Of a stretch of 44,741 nt of DNA, positions 7,877-16,194 are shown piece by piece. How positions within the stretch are numbered: position 1 is the first letter of the stretch; every line of letters begins with the position of its first letter. A model generated the notes under the pieces. The model saw only the letters and a list, made by a program, of their open reading frames with translations, was not told the origin of the DNA and searched no databases. A program made the position numbers and the translations under genes. The DNA is from Paenibacillus ferrarius (lineage in GTDB: Bacteria; Bacillota; Bacilli; Paenibacillales; NBRC-103111), in assembly GCF_002027705.1 (NCBI RefSeq), contig NZ_MBTG01000043.1, forward strand, positions 1 through 44,741. Direction: 5' to 3'.

Positions 7877-8287
7877 TTAATTACCTGAAATCTGGAATTG
7901 CTTGTTGGGCATTGCATGGAAGCCAGATGCCGTTGTATGAGCAGTCACATTGTAGGTGCCGGCTGTTGGGAACTTCTTTTCTACCACATACACGCCTGCT
8001 TCTTTTTTGGCTGCCTTGACCTTGATATGCTCGCTGGTCTGGTCTTCTTTCCATATTTCAAAAGTTATGTCACTTACCTTTTTGACCCTCTTTCCATCCT
8101 GTGAAATGGTAGCTTGCAGCGTCACACATTCGTCGGTTTTTGGTAATTCAGGATTTACTTGCAGATCGACGTCGATCATTTTCATATCGTTAGGATTCAT
8201 TGCCATGTCATCCATACTGGAGCTTTGGCATGCCGTCAATAGCAAGAGTCCCGCTAGAACAAGCCCTGCTGATGCTTTCTTCATCAT
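7877..8287 (-). CDS. YtkA/FixH-like lipoprotein
   Basis: A 136-residue exported protein: a lipoprotein signal ending LLTAC (Cys20), a Met- and Asp-rich linker (SSMDDMAMNPNDMKM) and one immunoglobulin-like beta domain of the YtkA/FixH kind. FixH-type domains occur with cytochrome oxidase and copper handling; the Met-rich linker could bind copper (inference). Two adjacent ATG codons follow GGGAGG; the second (8284) has better spacing. It is the first gene of a two-gene unit with the Sco gene and is divergent from the response regulator. Confidence 0.78.
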   Translation of the reverse strand: MMKKASAGLVLAGLLLLTACQSSSMDDMAMNPNDMKMIDVDLQVNPELPKTDECVTLQATISQDGKRVKKVSDITFEIWKEDQTSEHIKVKAAKKEAGVYVVEKKFPTAGTYNVTAHTTASGFHAMPNKQFQISGN

Positions 8288-8511
8288 GTCCTCCCTTTCA
8301 TTTTTCCTTTTTACTTGTCTCTCTGGTTGCCATTATACCTGCTTGGATGAAAGATGCCATGACTAGAAAGGGCTATTTCATGCACCGATGTCGAAGAGAT
8401 GTCACGAAATGCACCCCAAATAAAGCAATAATAGCTCTTCTGAGTCATTTTGAAATCTGAATTATTGCGTATAGTTAGAAGGGAGTTGAGTTTTAATAAG
8501 GAGGCCGACGG
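8288..8511. promoter_or_regulatory. divergent intergenic region between YtkA-like lipoprotein and response regulator
   Basis: 224 bp with no supported gene. On the plus strand TTGAAA (8450-8455) and TATAGT/TAGTTA near 8470 are weak promoter-like hexamers before the AAGGAGG site of the regulator gene. No clear operator was recognised. Confidence 0.3.
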
Positions 8512-9171
8512 ATGAGCCAGCCCTTCCGTATTCTGATTGTTGATGACCACTCCCATGCCCGGGAAGGCATTCGATCCATTTTGAAAAAAGACCCCTCGTT
8601 TGAGATTGTGGCAGAAGGCAAGAACGGTGTAGAAGCGATGATCCTTATGGAGGAATGGATGCCTGATTTAATTTTGATGGACATCCATATGCCCAAAATG
8701 GACGGTTTGGAAGCAACCAAACAAATTAAAGAGAAGTATCCGTATGTGAAAATCGTGATGATCACGGTGTCCGACGATATTACCAACTTGTTCGAGGCGA
8801 TTAAGAAAGGCGCGCAAGGCTACCTTCTCAAAAATCTAAGCGCAGATTCCTGGCATGAATATTTAAAAGCTGTTGCTGTGGACGAGGCGCCCATGTCCCG
8901 TGAGCTGGCTTTGCGGTTTCTTCAGGAATTCTCGCACAAAGAGAAGCAGGCTGTGCCTGTGAACACATCGATCACGGCAAGGGAAAATGAGATTTTGAAA
9001 TGGGTGGCAAGCGGCAAGTCCAATCGCGAAATTTCTGAAGGGTTGTCGATTTCGGAGCATACCGTGAAAAATCACTTGAAAAATATGATGCAGAAGCTAA
9101 GCATGGACAATCGGGTTCAGCTTACCCGTTATGTGTATGAGCAGGGATGGATGTCAGATAGATCTAGATAG
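8512..9171 (+). CDS. NarL/FixJ-family response regulator
   Basis: A 219-residue two-component regulator. Receiver domain 1-125 with the acid pair at 11-12, phospho-acceptor Asp57 in LILMDIHMPKMDG and the conserved Lys in YLLKN; C-terminal LuxR-type helix-turn-helix (about 150-212) with TAREN and HTVKNHLKNMM. GGAGG lies seven bases before ATG. No sensor kinase gene is present nearby, so it is an orphan within this window. The cytochrome c gene follows by 17 bp in the same direction. Control of the neighbouring respiratory genes is a reasonable inference. Confidence 0.9.
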   Translation: MSQPFRILIVDDHSHAREGIRSILKKDPSFEIVAEGKNGVEAMILMEEWMPDLILMDIHMPKMDGLEATKQIKEKYPYVKIVMITVSDDITNLFEAIKKGAQGYLLKNLSADSWHEYLKAVAVDEAPMSRELALRFLQEFSHKEKQAVPVNTSITARENEILKWVASGKSNREISEGLSISEHTVKNHLKNMMQKLSMDNRVQLTRYVYEQGWMSDRSR

Positions 9172-9188
9172 GAGCTGTATGGGGCTGT

Positions 9189-9566
9189 ATGAGTATGAGT
9201 ATGAGTATGAAAATGAAACTGAAACTGAATGGGGCAGCAGGTTTGTTGATTCTGCTTTTAGCGTTGTTATCTGGGTGCGGGACTGCAACCCAGGCGCCTA
9301 AGCCGGGAGGAGATCAAGCAGCTTCAAGCCCTGCGATAAGTGCAAACAAGCCTGAAGCGTTGTACAAGAGCAATTGCATGACCTGCCATGGCAGCAATTT
9401 GCAAGGAAAAATTGGACCTTCGCTGGCAAAGGTTGGCGGAATAAGAAGCCAAGAGCAGATTGCGGACAAGATTCAGAATGGGAAAGGCGGCATGCCTGCC
9501 TTTAAATCCATTTTGCAGGAAGAGGACATAAAGAGCTTATCCGAATGGCTGGCTGACAAGAAATAG
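9189..9566 (+). CDS. Cytochrome c lipoprotein (c550/c551-like)
   Basis: A 125-residue electron carrier tethered to the outer membrane face. Signal ends LLSGC (lipid-anchor Cys30); heme attachment motif CMTCH (Cys63, Cys66, His67); the likely sixth heme ligand is Met102 in GGMPAF. Size and design match the small lipid-anchored cytochromes of Bacillus relatives that feed electrons to oxidases. The N-terminus reads MSMSMSMKMKLKL from repeats of ATGAGT, so the exact start is uncertain. It follows the response regulator gene by 17 bp. Confidence 0.88.
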   Translation: MSMSMSMKMKLKLNGAAGLLILLLALLSGCGTATQAPKPGGDQAASSPAISANKPEALYKSNCMTCHGSNLQGKIGPSLAKVGGIRSQEQIADKIQNGKGGMPAFKSILQEEDIKSLSEWLADKK

Positions 9567-9624
9567 TATTCGTACGATTCAAAGGCTGAAATTCATCCAA
9601 AATGGACAGTAGAAGCTCAGGTGT

Positions 9625-9756
9625 GGATTGCGAAACCGTGACTAGTATGGCAGAGTGGGCGGTGGATGACCAGAGCGGATTGCGAAACCGTGGCTAGTAT
9701 GGCAGAGTGAGCGGTGGATGACCAGAGCAGATTGCAAAACCGTGACTAGTATGACG
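9625..9756. repeat. 52-bp tandem repeat, about 2.5 copies
   Basis: Units beginning (A/G)GATTGC at 9625, 9677 and 9729 share AAACCGTG(A/G)CTAGTATG, and the first two also share AGAGTGNGCGGTGGATGACC. A degenerate partial copy (ACCGTAAGTGGTGGATGACC) lies at 10110-10129, after the next repeat block. This suggests that the 51-bp block at 9759-10090 sits inside this older array. No gene is seen. Confidence 0.75.
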
Positions 9757-9758
9757 AA

Positions 9759-10090
9759 AAGGAACTGTGGTCCGCTAATTGGCGGAGAACGGGGTAAAAA
9801 CAGCATGAGAAGGAACTATGGTACGCTAATTGGCGGAGAACAGGGTAAATGCAGCATGAGAAGGAACTGTGTCCGCTAATAGGCGGAGAACGGGGTAAAA
9901 GTAGCATGAGAAGGAACTGTGGTCCGCTAATTGGCGGAGAACAGGGTAAAAACAGCATGAGAGGGAACTATGGTACGCTATTTCGGCGAAAAGCGGTGAT
10001 TCCGAGTAGGAAATGCTGAATTAGCGGATCATAGTTCCCTTTGGCGTGAGATTAGGCGGTTTTCAGCCATATAGCGGATCACAGTTCCCT
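9759..10090. repeat. 51-bp tandem repeat (five units) followed by two inverted copies
   Basis: Direct units start at 9759, 9810, 9861, 9911 and 9962 with the core AAGGAACTNTGGTNCGCTAA and a partner GGCGGAGAAC in the first four. Inverted copies at 10021-10040 and 10071-10090 read TAGCGGATCA(T/C)AGTTCCCT. It is the same family as 1919-2100. A 70-residue frame on the minus strand across it is only the repeat translated. Together with 9625-9756 it fills the 625-bp gap after the cytochrome gene. Confidence 0.85.
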
Positions 10091-10132
10091 TTGGGACTAG
10101 GTAATGGCACCGTAAGTGGTGGATGACCAAGA

Positions 10133-10156
10133 TGAGCCTCCCCAAAAGGGAGGCTC
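10133..10156. terminator. perfect hairpin downstream of the DUF2339 gene
   Basis: TGAGCCTCCC and GGGAGGCTCA pair fully around a five-base loop. There is no T-run on either strand, so it is a weak terminator candidate or an RNA-stabilising stem. It lies 36 bp past the stop of the membrane protein gene. Confidence 0.5.
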
Positions 10157-10191
10157 AGCGGTGTGTCGTCTATTTAGCGTCTTCACCTGCC

Positions 10192-11880
10192 CTACTCTTT
10201 GCGCCTATAAAACAACCGCGAGATCCCAACCCCGATAGCTCCAAGTCCGATAAACAGAACAGCACGGATCGCTGTAGATACATCAGGCAGGTCGATGAAG
10301 ATGATTTTGAGTAAAGTAATGAATAAGAAAATGATGCCGACCAGTCGGGCCTTGGGCTTGTGAATCAGATGACCTATGACGATGAGGAGTATCGCATAAA
10401 CAGCCCAAACCGCGGAAAGGACCGAATGCTGGTAGTCAAAATCAAGTGAGCGAGTTAGCGCATTCGTCAACTGTGTGAGATAAACAAGTAGAAGGACTAA
10501 CGCCAACCATACGAGCGACAGGCTGAGTTGAACCCGGACAAGTCCTTGCTGAACTTTGAAGCGGAAGTAAGCGTACATGCCAAAGATAGAGGCTACAAGG
10601 ATAAGCCACGCCAAAGATTCCTCGGACAATACGTCATGCAAGGGATGAGCGAATACAAACAGCATGCCGATGAAAAAGGTAACCGCACCGCTGATTTGCT
10701 GCAGCTTGCTTTGGAAGGCGACCCCGAGGCATAACGCCAATGCGCCTTCGACCACAATAGCGGAGCCTGCTTCATTCCCATGAAGCACATAAATGATCCA
10801 GTGCAGAGCGCTGAACGTTGCGATGGATGCCTGCGCGGAAAAGGTATTCTTTTGCCGATGAAGCCAGAAAGATGTACTGCCATAAAGCAAGAACCCAATG
10901 ACCAGCAGCCATTCATAGACACTACTATGGTTAGAGCTGCCGTAAAGCCCGTATGACCAGGCGGCAAGCAAGCCGAAACTTAAAAACAGCAGGATTCGCT
11001 GCCCAATTCGCGGTTCCTTGGCGCGGACTACGGAGATCGTAAAGATCAGCAAATGCTGCAGGATAACGATCGTTAGAAGGGCTGCCCGGTCATTGGTGCC
11101 ATAGTCAAATAGGGCAACAATCAGCAATGGAAGATGCAGAACCCAAAAGGCGGTAAAATAAGCGCCCCGAAACGAGTAGCGTAACGACAACACCATCATT
11201 GACATCGAAAATAATCCCTCATAGCCAGCGAAAACCCATATATGGGGGTTGATGGAGTCAACGAGGAAGGGAACCAGATACCCGGCAAGCAGGGTGATGA
11301 TCATGAGTGCTTGTGAGCGATGGCGAACAGCAGAGTAGACGCTAAGCGCAATTGTGATAATGTACAAAATAAAAGCCCAGCTTGATGGAATCAGTTCGTA
11401 AAGCATATGAGCGGCGAACAAGGATAAAATCAGAACCCCCATGGCTCCGCCTAGGAGTACTTGCCCGAGCGCGGCATGCTTATGGCGAATTTGCTTTTCT
11501 CCTTGCCAGATCATGAAGCATGCTGCTGCAGCGCCGAGCATACAACGCACAGGTTCTGTAAGGATGCCAGCACTAACAGCTGCAGTGAAACCCCAGAGGA
11601 CGCCTAGCAGAAAGACGACGATGAAGATGCGTGGCAGCCATACACGGGCAATCAAATGCTCCCAATCTCTAGGAGGCATGGTTTTCTCAACCGGTGGGCG
11701 AGCCTCCTGTGGAGGGGGTTGTATGTCCGGCGGTATTGGTTCTGAAAGTGGCGGTGTTCGTTCAGCTTGATTTGGCTCCGATGTGGTGTGGTGCGGTTGA
11801 TTTCGGAGCAGCTCGCCTACTTGTCGTTCGAGTTCCTTTACTTTCTTTTCCAACTCAGCAACACGTGATGTTAATTCCAT
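10192..11880 (-). CDS. DUF2339 multi-span membrane protein
   Basis: A 562-residue protein with an N-terminal coiled coil (VAELEKKVKELERQVGEL, about 6-24), a Pro-rich linker (about 30-75) and then a long series of roughly 14 or more hydrophobic segments to the end. This layout matches the DUF2339 family, whose role is unknown. I place the start at 11880, four bases after AAGGAGG; an open frame extends 37 codons further upstream but without a good ribosome site. It is transcribed alone, divergent from the small gene at 12038. Confidence 0.82.
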   Translation of the reverse strand: MELTSRVAELEKKVKELERQVGELLRNQPHHTTSEPNQAERTPPLSEPIPPDIQPPPQEARPPVEKTMPPRDWEHLIARVWLPRIFIVVFLLGVLWGFTAAVSAGILTEPVRCMLGAAAACFMIWQGEKQIRHKHAALGQVLLGGAMGVLILSLFAAHMLYELIPSSWAFILYIITIALSVYSAVRHRSQALMIITLLAGYLVPFLVDSINPHIWVFAGYEGLFSMSMMVLSLRYSFRGAYFTAFWVLHLPLLIVALFDYGTNDRAALLTIVILQHLLIFTISVVRAKEPRIGQRILLFLSFGLLAAWSYGLYGSSNHSSVYEWLLVIGFLLYGSTSFWLHRQKNTFSAQASIATFSALHWIIYVLHGNEAGSAIVVEGALALCLGVAFQSKLQQISGAVTFFIGMLFVFAHPLHDVLSEESLAWLILVASIFGMYAYFRFKVQQGLVRVQLSLSLVWLALVLLLVYLTQLTNALTRSLDFDYQHSVLSAVWAVYAILLIVIGHLIHKPKARLVGIIFLFITLLKIIFIDLPDVSTAIRAVLFIGLGAIGVGISRLFYRRKE

Positions 11881-12037
11881 AAAGCCTCCTTCTGCCATTG
11901 CTTGATATAAGGAATGTTTTTCCATTAGCTCTATGTTAACATGACTTGCTTCCTTGGTGGGAGGAATATGAGAAATAGACAAGAAGGACAACTATGCTAC
12001 AATAGGCTTAAAGAAGATGAGGAGTTGACCTGAGTAC

Positions 12038-12316
12038 ATGAGTGGGCAAGTAAACGAGCAAGAGCTTTTACAATTTATTGTTGCGAAAGTGAAGTTAGAC
12101 CCGAAGCAAGTTCAACTGGTTTTGAAATACGAAAAAGCATTTATTGCCAAGGCTGAGGCAAGTGCCAAGGGACAAGCGGATATCGACAGCGATGAGCTGA
12201 TTGATCATATTTTGAGCAGACCTGATGTGAAATTGACGGAACTTGATGTCGATACGATTCTGGAAGTAGAGATGGATTATTTAATGAAAAATGGCTTTGC
12301 CGGCTATATCGATTAA
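12038..12316 (+). CDS. small acidic hypothetical protein
   Basis: A 92-residue acidic, soluble, helical protein with no signal or membrane segment. I do not recognise a named family; it looks like a conserved small Paenibacillaceae protein. Codon use is normal and the frame ends just before a strong terminator. The ribosome site is poor (GAGGAG is 13 bases upstream), which leaves the start uncertain. Confidence 0.65.
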   Translation: MSGQVNEQELLQFIVAKVKLDPKQVQLVLKYEKAFIAKAEASAKGQADIDSDELIDHILSRPDVKLTELDVDTILEVEMDYLMKNGFAGYID

Positions 12317-12325
12317 GTTGATGCC

Positions 12326-12369
12326 AAAAAACCTCCAAAACCACTACTCAAGTGGGAATGGAGGTTTTT
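12326..12369. terminator. composite CCTCC/CCACT bidirectional terminator (family member 2)
   Basis: AACCTCCAAAACCACT pairs with AAGTGGGAATGGAGGTT, with an A-run on the left and a T-run on the right. It serves both the small gene at 12038 and the converging sugar-permease gene. Closely related to the hairpins at 1854-1898 and 24119-24166. Confidence 0.85.
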
Positions 12370-12373
12370 CAGT

Positions 12374-13249
12374 TTATCCTTTCACAGCGCCAATCATGAC
12401 GCCTTTGACGAAATACTTTTGCACGAACGGGTACAAGATCAAGATCGGCACGGAAGCTACCATTATGGTCGCATATTTCAGCGTTTCCCCGATCTGGAAT
12501 TGCTCGGCTGCATTCGCGCCTGCGGACATGCCGTCCGTATTGTTGGCAATCAGAATTTCGCGCAGCGTAAGCTGGAGCGGGTAGAGCTCGCGATTCCGCA
12601 AGAAGATGGAAGCATAGAACCAGCCATTCCATTTCTCCACAGCATAATACAGAATCATCACGGCAATGACAGGCATGGAAAGGGGGATAATAATTCGAAA
12701 CAGAATGACCAAGTGGTTGGCGCCATCTATTTTGGCAGATTCCTCCAAGCTTTCGGGAACGGCCATGAATGCGGTACGCATAATGATCAGATTGAAAGTG
12801 TTAATGGTAAAAGGAAAGATGGTCGCCCAGAGGGAGTCCAGCAAGCCGACGCCTTTGACCACGAGATAGAGCGGAATCAGTCCCCCGCTGAAGAACATCG
12901 TCAAGACGACCATGAAGATAAAGACGCGGTTCCACATCACATTTTTACGTGAAAGCACATAAGCACCCAAGGACGTGACAACCAGATTCGTGATGACGCC
13001 AAATACGAGAATAAAAAGTGTATTCCGATAGCCTTTCAGAATGGCGGGGTTGTGAAACACGCTTTTGTAAGCTTCCAAACTAAAGCCCAGTGGCTTGAAT
13101 AGAAATCCTTTGTGCGTAATCAAGAGGCTGCCGTCACTAAGTGAGGCGAAGGTGACATATAGGAGCGGGTACAAGGTAATGACGACGAGCAGCAGCAGTA
13201 AGATATGAATAATCGTAACGAATAATTTGTCGGATGGACTTGTTCTCAC
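12374..13249 (-). CDS. ABC sugar permease, LplC/MalG type
   Basis: A 291-residue CUT1-family inner-membrane permease with six hydrophobic segments and the EAA loop ESLEESAKIDGANHLVILFR...IPLS. It starts with GTG, six bases after GAGGAGGT. With the neighbouring LplB-type permease it forms the channel for an oligosaccharide or glycan fragment; the ATPase (usually a shared MsmX-type protein) is not in the window. It is the last gene of the operon, 16 bp after the other permease. Confidence 0.9.
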   Translation of the reverse strand: MRTSPSDKLFVTIIHILLLLLVVITLYPLLYVTFASLSDGSLLITHKGFLFKPLGFSLEAYKSVFHNPAILKGYRNTLFILVFGVITNLVVTSLGAYVLSRKNVMWNRVFIFMVVLTMFFSGGLIPLYLVVKGVGLLDSLWATIFPFTINTFNLIIMRTAFMAVPESLEESAKIDGANHLVILFRIIIPLSMPVIAVMILYYAVEKWNGWFYASIFLRNRELYPLQLTLREILIANNTDGMSAGANAAEQFQIGETLKYATIMVASVPILILYPFVQKYFVKGVMIGAVKG

Positions 13250-13265
13250 TTCAGCACCTCCTCTC

Positions 13266-14195
13266 CTACCATAAACTGTTTTCGCTGACGCGTTTGCTTA
13301 TTTTATTAGCCGTAACGAGCAAGGCAAGATTAATAACCGAGTTGAACAAGCCAACTGCCGAGCTGTAGCTCCACCCGAATTCAAGCAGCCCTTTCCGATA
13401 GACAAAGGAGGAGATGACATCTGCGGTATCATAGGTGCTGGGATTATAGAGCAGAATAATTTTCTCGAAGCCCACGTTTAATAAATTTCCCATCCGCAGG
13501 ATGAACATGATCGCAATCGTAGGCAAAATGCCGGGCAATGTGATATGCCAAATCTGTTTCCACCTGTTGGCGCCGTCAATTTTGGACGCTTCATATTGCT
13601 CCTGATCGATACTCATCAAGGCAGCAAGATAAATAATGGATTCCCACCCGATCTTCTGCCAAATCTCAGATAAAATATAGATCGTACGGAACATTTCCGG
13701 CTTTTGCAGCATGGCTGTATCATTAAAACCGACATGTGTGAGCAGGTTGTTGATCAAACCGCCGCTGTTCGTGAAGTCCTTCACCATCCCGGCAATGACG
13801 ATAAGCGAAATGAAATAAGGCATGTAGGTAACCGTTTGAACGAAACGCTGAAACTTTTTATTGGCAAGCTCATTAATCATAATGGCCAAAATAATCGGCG
13901 CAGGGAATTCAAAGCATAGCGAGTAAAGGGAGATAATGACGGTATTCTTGAGAATTCGCCAGAAATAGTAGCTGCCAAAAAATTCCTGGAAATGCTGGAG
14001 GCCAACCCATTCGCTGCCTAGAATACCCTTGTTAGGCGTATATTCTTTAAAGGCGATCAGTGCCCCGTACATGGGTGCATAATGGAAGATCAAGTAATAA
14101 GCCACTACAGGAACCATCATCAAATATAAATATTTATTCAGCAAAAAATCGCGCCTAAAGCGTGTCGGGAAGGTAGCTTCAGTTCCTTTACGCAT
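13266..14195 (-). CDS. ABC sugar permease, LplB type
   Basis: A 309-residue CUT1-family permease. Early segment YLMMVPVVAYYLIFHYAPMYG is followed by GALIAFKEY, typical of LplB/YteP proteins, and the EAA loop reads EQYEASKIDGANRWKQIWHI...LPG. It pairs with the LplC-type permease downstream and the binding lipoprotein upstream. The substrate cannot be read from the sequence; the family handles complex polysaccharide breakdown products. Confidence 0.9.
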   Translation of the reverse strand: MRKGTEATFPTRFRRDFLLNKYLYLMMVPVVAYYLIFHYAPMYGALIAFKEYTPNKGILGSEWVGLQHFQEFFGSYYFWRILKNTVIISLYSLCFEFPAPIILAIMINELANKKFQRFVQTVTYMPYFISLIVIAGMVKDFTNSGGLINNLLTHVGFNDTAMLQKPEMFRTIYILSEIWQKIGWESIIYLAALMSIDQEQYEASKIDGANRWKQIWHITLPGILPTIAIMFILRMGNLLNVGFEKIILLYNPSTYDTADVISSFVYRKGLLEFGWSYSSAVGLFNSVINLALLVTANKISKRVSENSLW

Positions 14196-14234
14196 ATAAT
14201 CTCTCCTTTCGCCGCTTCGGTTTCTTCCTAAATA

Positions 14235-14254
14235 GGGAGAGCGGACGCCCTCCC
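14235..14254 (-). terminator. stem-loop between binding-protein and permease genes
   Basis: GGGAG and CTCCC form a GC-rich stem in the 72-bp gap after the binding-protein stop. There is no T-run. Such stems commonly protect the 5' message and lower permease expression relative to the binding protein; that role is inferred. Confidence 0.5.
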
Positions 14255-14267
14255 CATGCCATATTCG

Positions 14268-15917
14268 TTATCTTTTGTTATAACGATCCAGTGAAGCCTT
14301 CTTAATTTCGAGCGCTCGGCTTAACTTCACGGATTTAAATTTTTCTAAGTATTTATCAAAACTGTCGACCGATTCTGTGCCTAAAATGATTTTGAGTGTC
14401 ATCTCATCCACTAAAGTATTGATATCGGTCATAATCTTGGCAAGCTCCGTACTTTCTTCCGGTGTAGCTGTAATTGGAGGCAGCTTGTGCTTATCCACGT
14501 CCGTCTTCTGCCAAGTCGACACGGCATCCCGCTGTGTTTGCAAAGCTAAATACTGCTCGATATAGCGTTTATCCTGGACGAAAGGACCGTTGTAATTTCC
14601 ACGGATATAGAGAGACAAGGCTTGAGCCGGTGCGAGCTTATCCGGATTTTTCATGAGCAGATCGGTGTATTTCGGATAGCCGTTTTCCATTTTGTAAGAA
14701 ACGCCTTCGGTGCCGAAGTTGAAGTACATATGCCCTTCATCCGAATAGCCGTAGTCCAGCAGCTTTGTTGCTGTATCAATGTTTTTGGAAGAGGTAGTGA
14801 TCGCGACGGAACCGCCTGGAGCGTTAGCCGGGTCCTTCTGACTGTACATGGCGATATCGCCTTTTTTCAGAACCGGATACGGAGCTCCGATCAACACCGC
14901 TTTAGGATCTTTGGCTACAACAAGCGGCTGCCACTTCCCGATGCCACCGCCGGCATTCTGAACAGTAACGCCTGTTGCTCCAGAGGCGATATTGGCATCC
15001 AAAGCTTTGCTGTCCGCTGTCGCGAAATTTTTATCAATAAGACCTTCTTCGTACCATTTGTGGAAAGTAGCGAGGAAGTCTTTGTAGCCTTTTTCAGCAG
15101 GTCCAAATTTAATCGTGCCGTTATCAATGAAGAAATCACGCGTCACTCCAAAAGCGCTGGCAAAGGCGCCGTTGGCAAGCTCATTAAAGGGTCTTGGAAC
15201 GCTTACAACGGAGAAGCCAGCCGTCGCTCCTTTTTTCTCCTTGAAAGCTTTGAGCGTTGTATACCAATCATCAATGGTCTCAGGAACGGGAAGGCCAAGC
15301 TCATCCAGCCAATCCTTGCGAACAATAGGGCCTTGGAACACACGGAGATAGTCATCGCCACGGATGAAAGGAAACGCATAATAACTGCCGTTATCTGTCT
15401 TTACTTGTTTATCTACTTCAGGATGTTCTTTGAGGAATTTCTTGAGGTTTGGTGCAAATTTATCAATCGTATCATTTAATTTCAGAATATAGCCGTCTTT
15501 GATCGCTTTCTCCGGCCCGCCTGGGAAGGCGCTTTGCCAATCAAATTCAATCATATCCGGCAAGTCGCCGGATGCGAGCATGACGTTAAGTGCTTGAGCT
15601 GCTTGGTTCGTTGGAGGCGCGATGAACTTTAAATTCACGCCGGTTTTCTTCTGCCAGTCCTGAAAAAAAGGAATATCCGTATGAGCTGATTTCACACCAA
15701 CCACATTGCCTGTGAGCTCTCCCCAATACGTTAAGGTTTTGTCTGATTTGATCGGATAAGTGACAGCTGCACTTGGCGCTGTTGTTCCACCGGAGGTAGC
15801 TTTGGGACTAGCAGTATTGACAGCTGTTGGGGGATTAGATGTACAAGCGACCGTTAAGCTTCCCATTAAGGATGTTGCCACCAGCACTGTGAACATGTTT
15901 CTTTTGTTCTTTTTCAT
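14268..15917 (-). CDS. extracellular sugar-binding lipoprotein, LplA/family-1 type
   Basis: A 549-residue solute receptor: lipoprotein signal ending LTVAC (Cys25), Thr/Ser/Ala linker, then a large two-lobed family-1 fold containing LTYWGELTG, IPFFQDWQKKTGVNLKF and DLPDMIEFDW. This long type accompanies LplB/LplC permeases in Paenibacillaceae. It is the first gene of the three-gene importer operon. A catabolite-repression-like site lies 61 bp upstream. Confidence 0.9.
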   Translation of the reverse strand: MKKNKRNMFTVLVATSLMGSLTVACTSNPPTAVNTASPKATSGGTTAPSAAVTYPIKSDKTLTYWGELTGNVVGVKSAHTDIPFFQDWQKKTGVNLKFIAPPTNQAAQALNVMLASGDLPDMIEFDWQSAFPGGPEKAIKDGYILKLNDTIDKFAPNLKKFLKEHPEVDKQVKTDNGSYYAFPFIRGDDYLRVFQGPIVRKDWLDELGLPVPETIDDWYTTLKAFKEKKGATAGFSVVSVPRPFNELANGAFASAFGVTRDFFIDNGTIKFGPAEKGYKDFLATFHKWYEEGLIDKNFATADSKALDANIASGATGVTVQNAGGGIGKWQPLVVAKDPKAVLIGAPYPVLKKGDIAMYSQKDPANAPGGSVAITTSSKNIDTATKLLDYGYSDEGHMYFNFGTEGVSYKMENGYPKYTDLLMKNPDKLAPAQALSLYIRGNYNGPFVQDKRYIEQYLALQTQRDAVSTWQKTDVDKHKLPPITATPEESTELAKIMTDINTLVDEMTLKIILGTESVDSFDKYLEKFKSVKLSRALEIKKASLDRYNKR

Positions 15918-15977
15918 ACGTTGACCTCCTAAGAGTTTTCGTTGGGGTAGGGTGCTTGATGTCTTACCTCAACTATA

Positions 15978-15991
15978 TGGTAACGCTTACA
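15978..15991 (-). promoter_or_regulatory. candidate cre site (CcpA) upstream of the sugar importer
   Basis: TGGTAACGCTTACA matches the catabolite-response consensus TGWAANCGNTNWCA at all but two positions and has a palindromic GTAA-CGC-TTAC core. It lies in the promoter region of the binding-lipoprotein gene, which would fit repression by preferred sugars. A LacI-type operator would look similar. Confidence 0.5.
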
Positions 15992-16194
15992 ATTTCACTA
16001 TCTGCAAAATATCCAATTACCTCGTGATTTCTGTTTCTATGTTATACAAAATATCCAATTTCGTCTTGAAAAAGGCCAATTGTAGCGCGTGAAATCACGC
16101 TATTTGGCTCATTTCGAAGAGGGCTGTCTCAAAAAGTCTGGTAGAGGGAAGACCGGATTTATACAATCTGTTGCTCGCTATTTGAACAACATTT

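Noticed and set aside
9746..9958. 70-codon minus-strand frame with a repeated PPISG/CSP pattern
   Set aside because: It only reflects the 51-bp DNA repeat (17 codons per unit).
9625..10090. CRISPR array
   Set aside because: Spacers between repeats are themselves repeated and the units include inverted copies; no cas genes.
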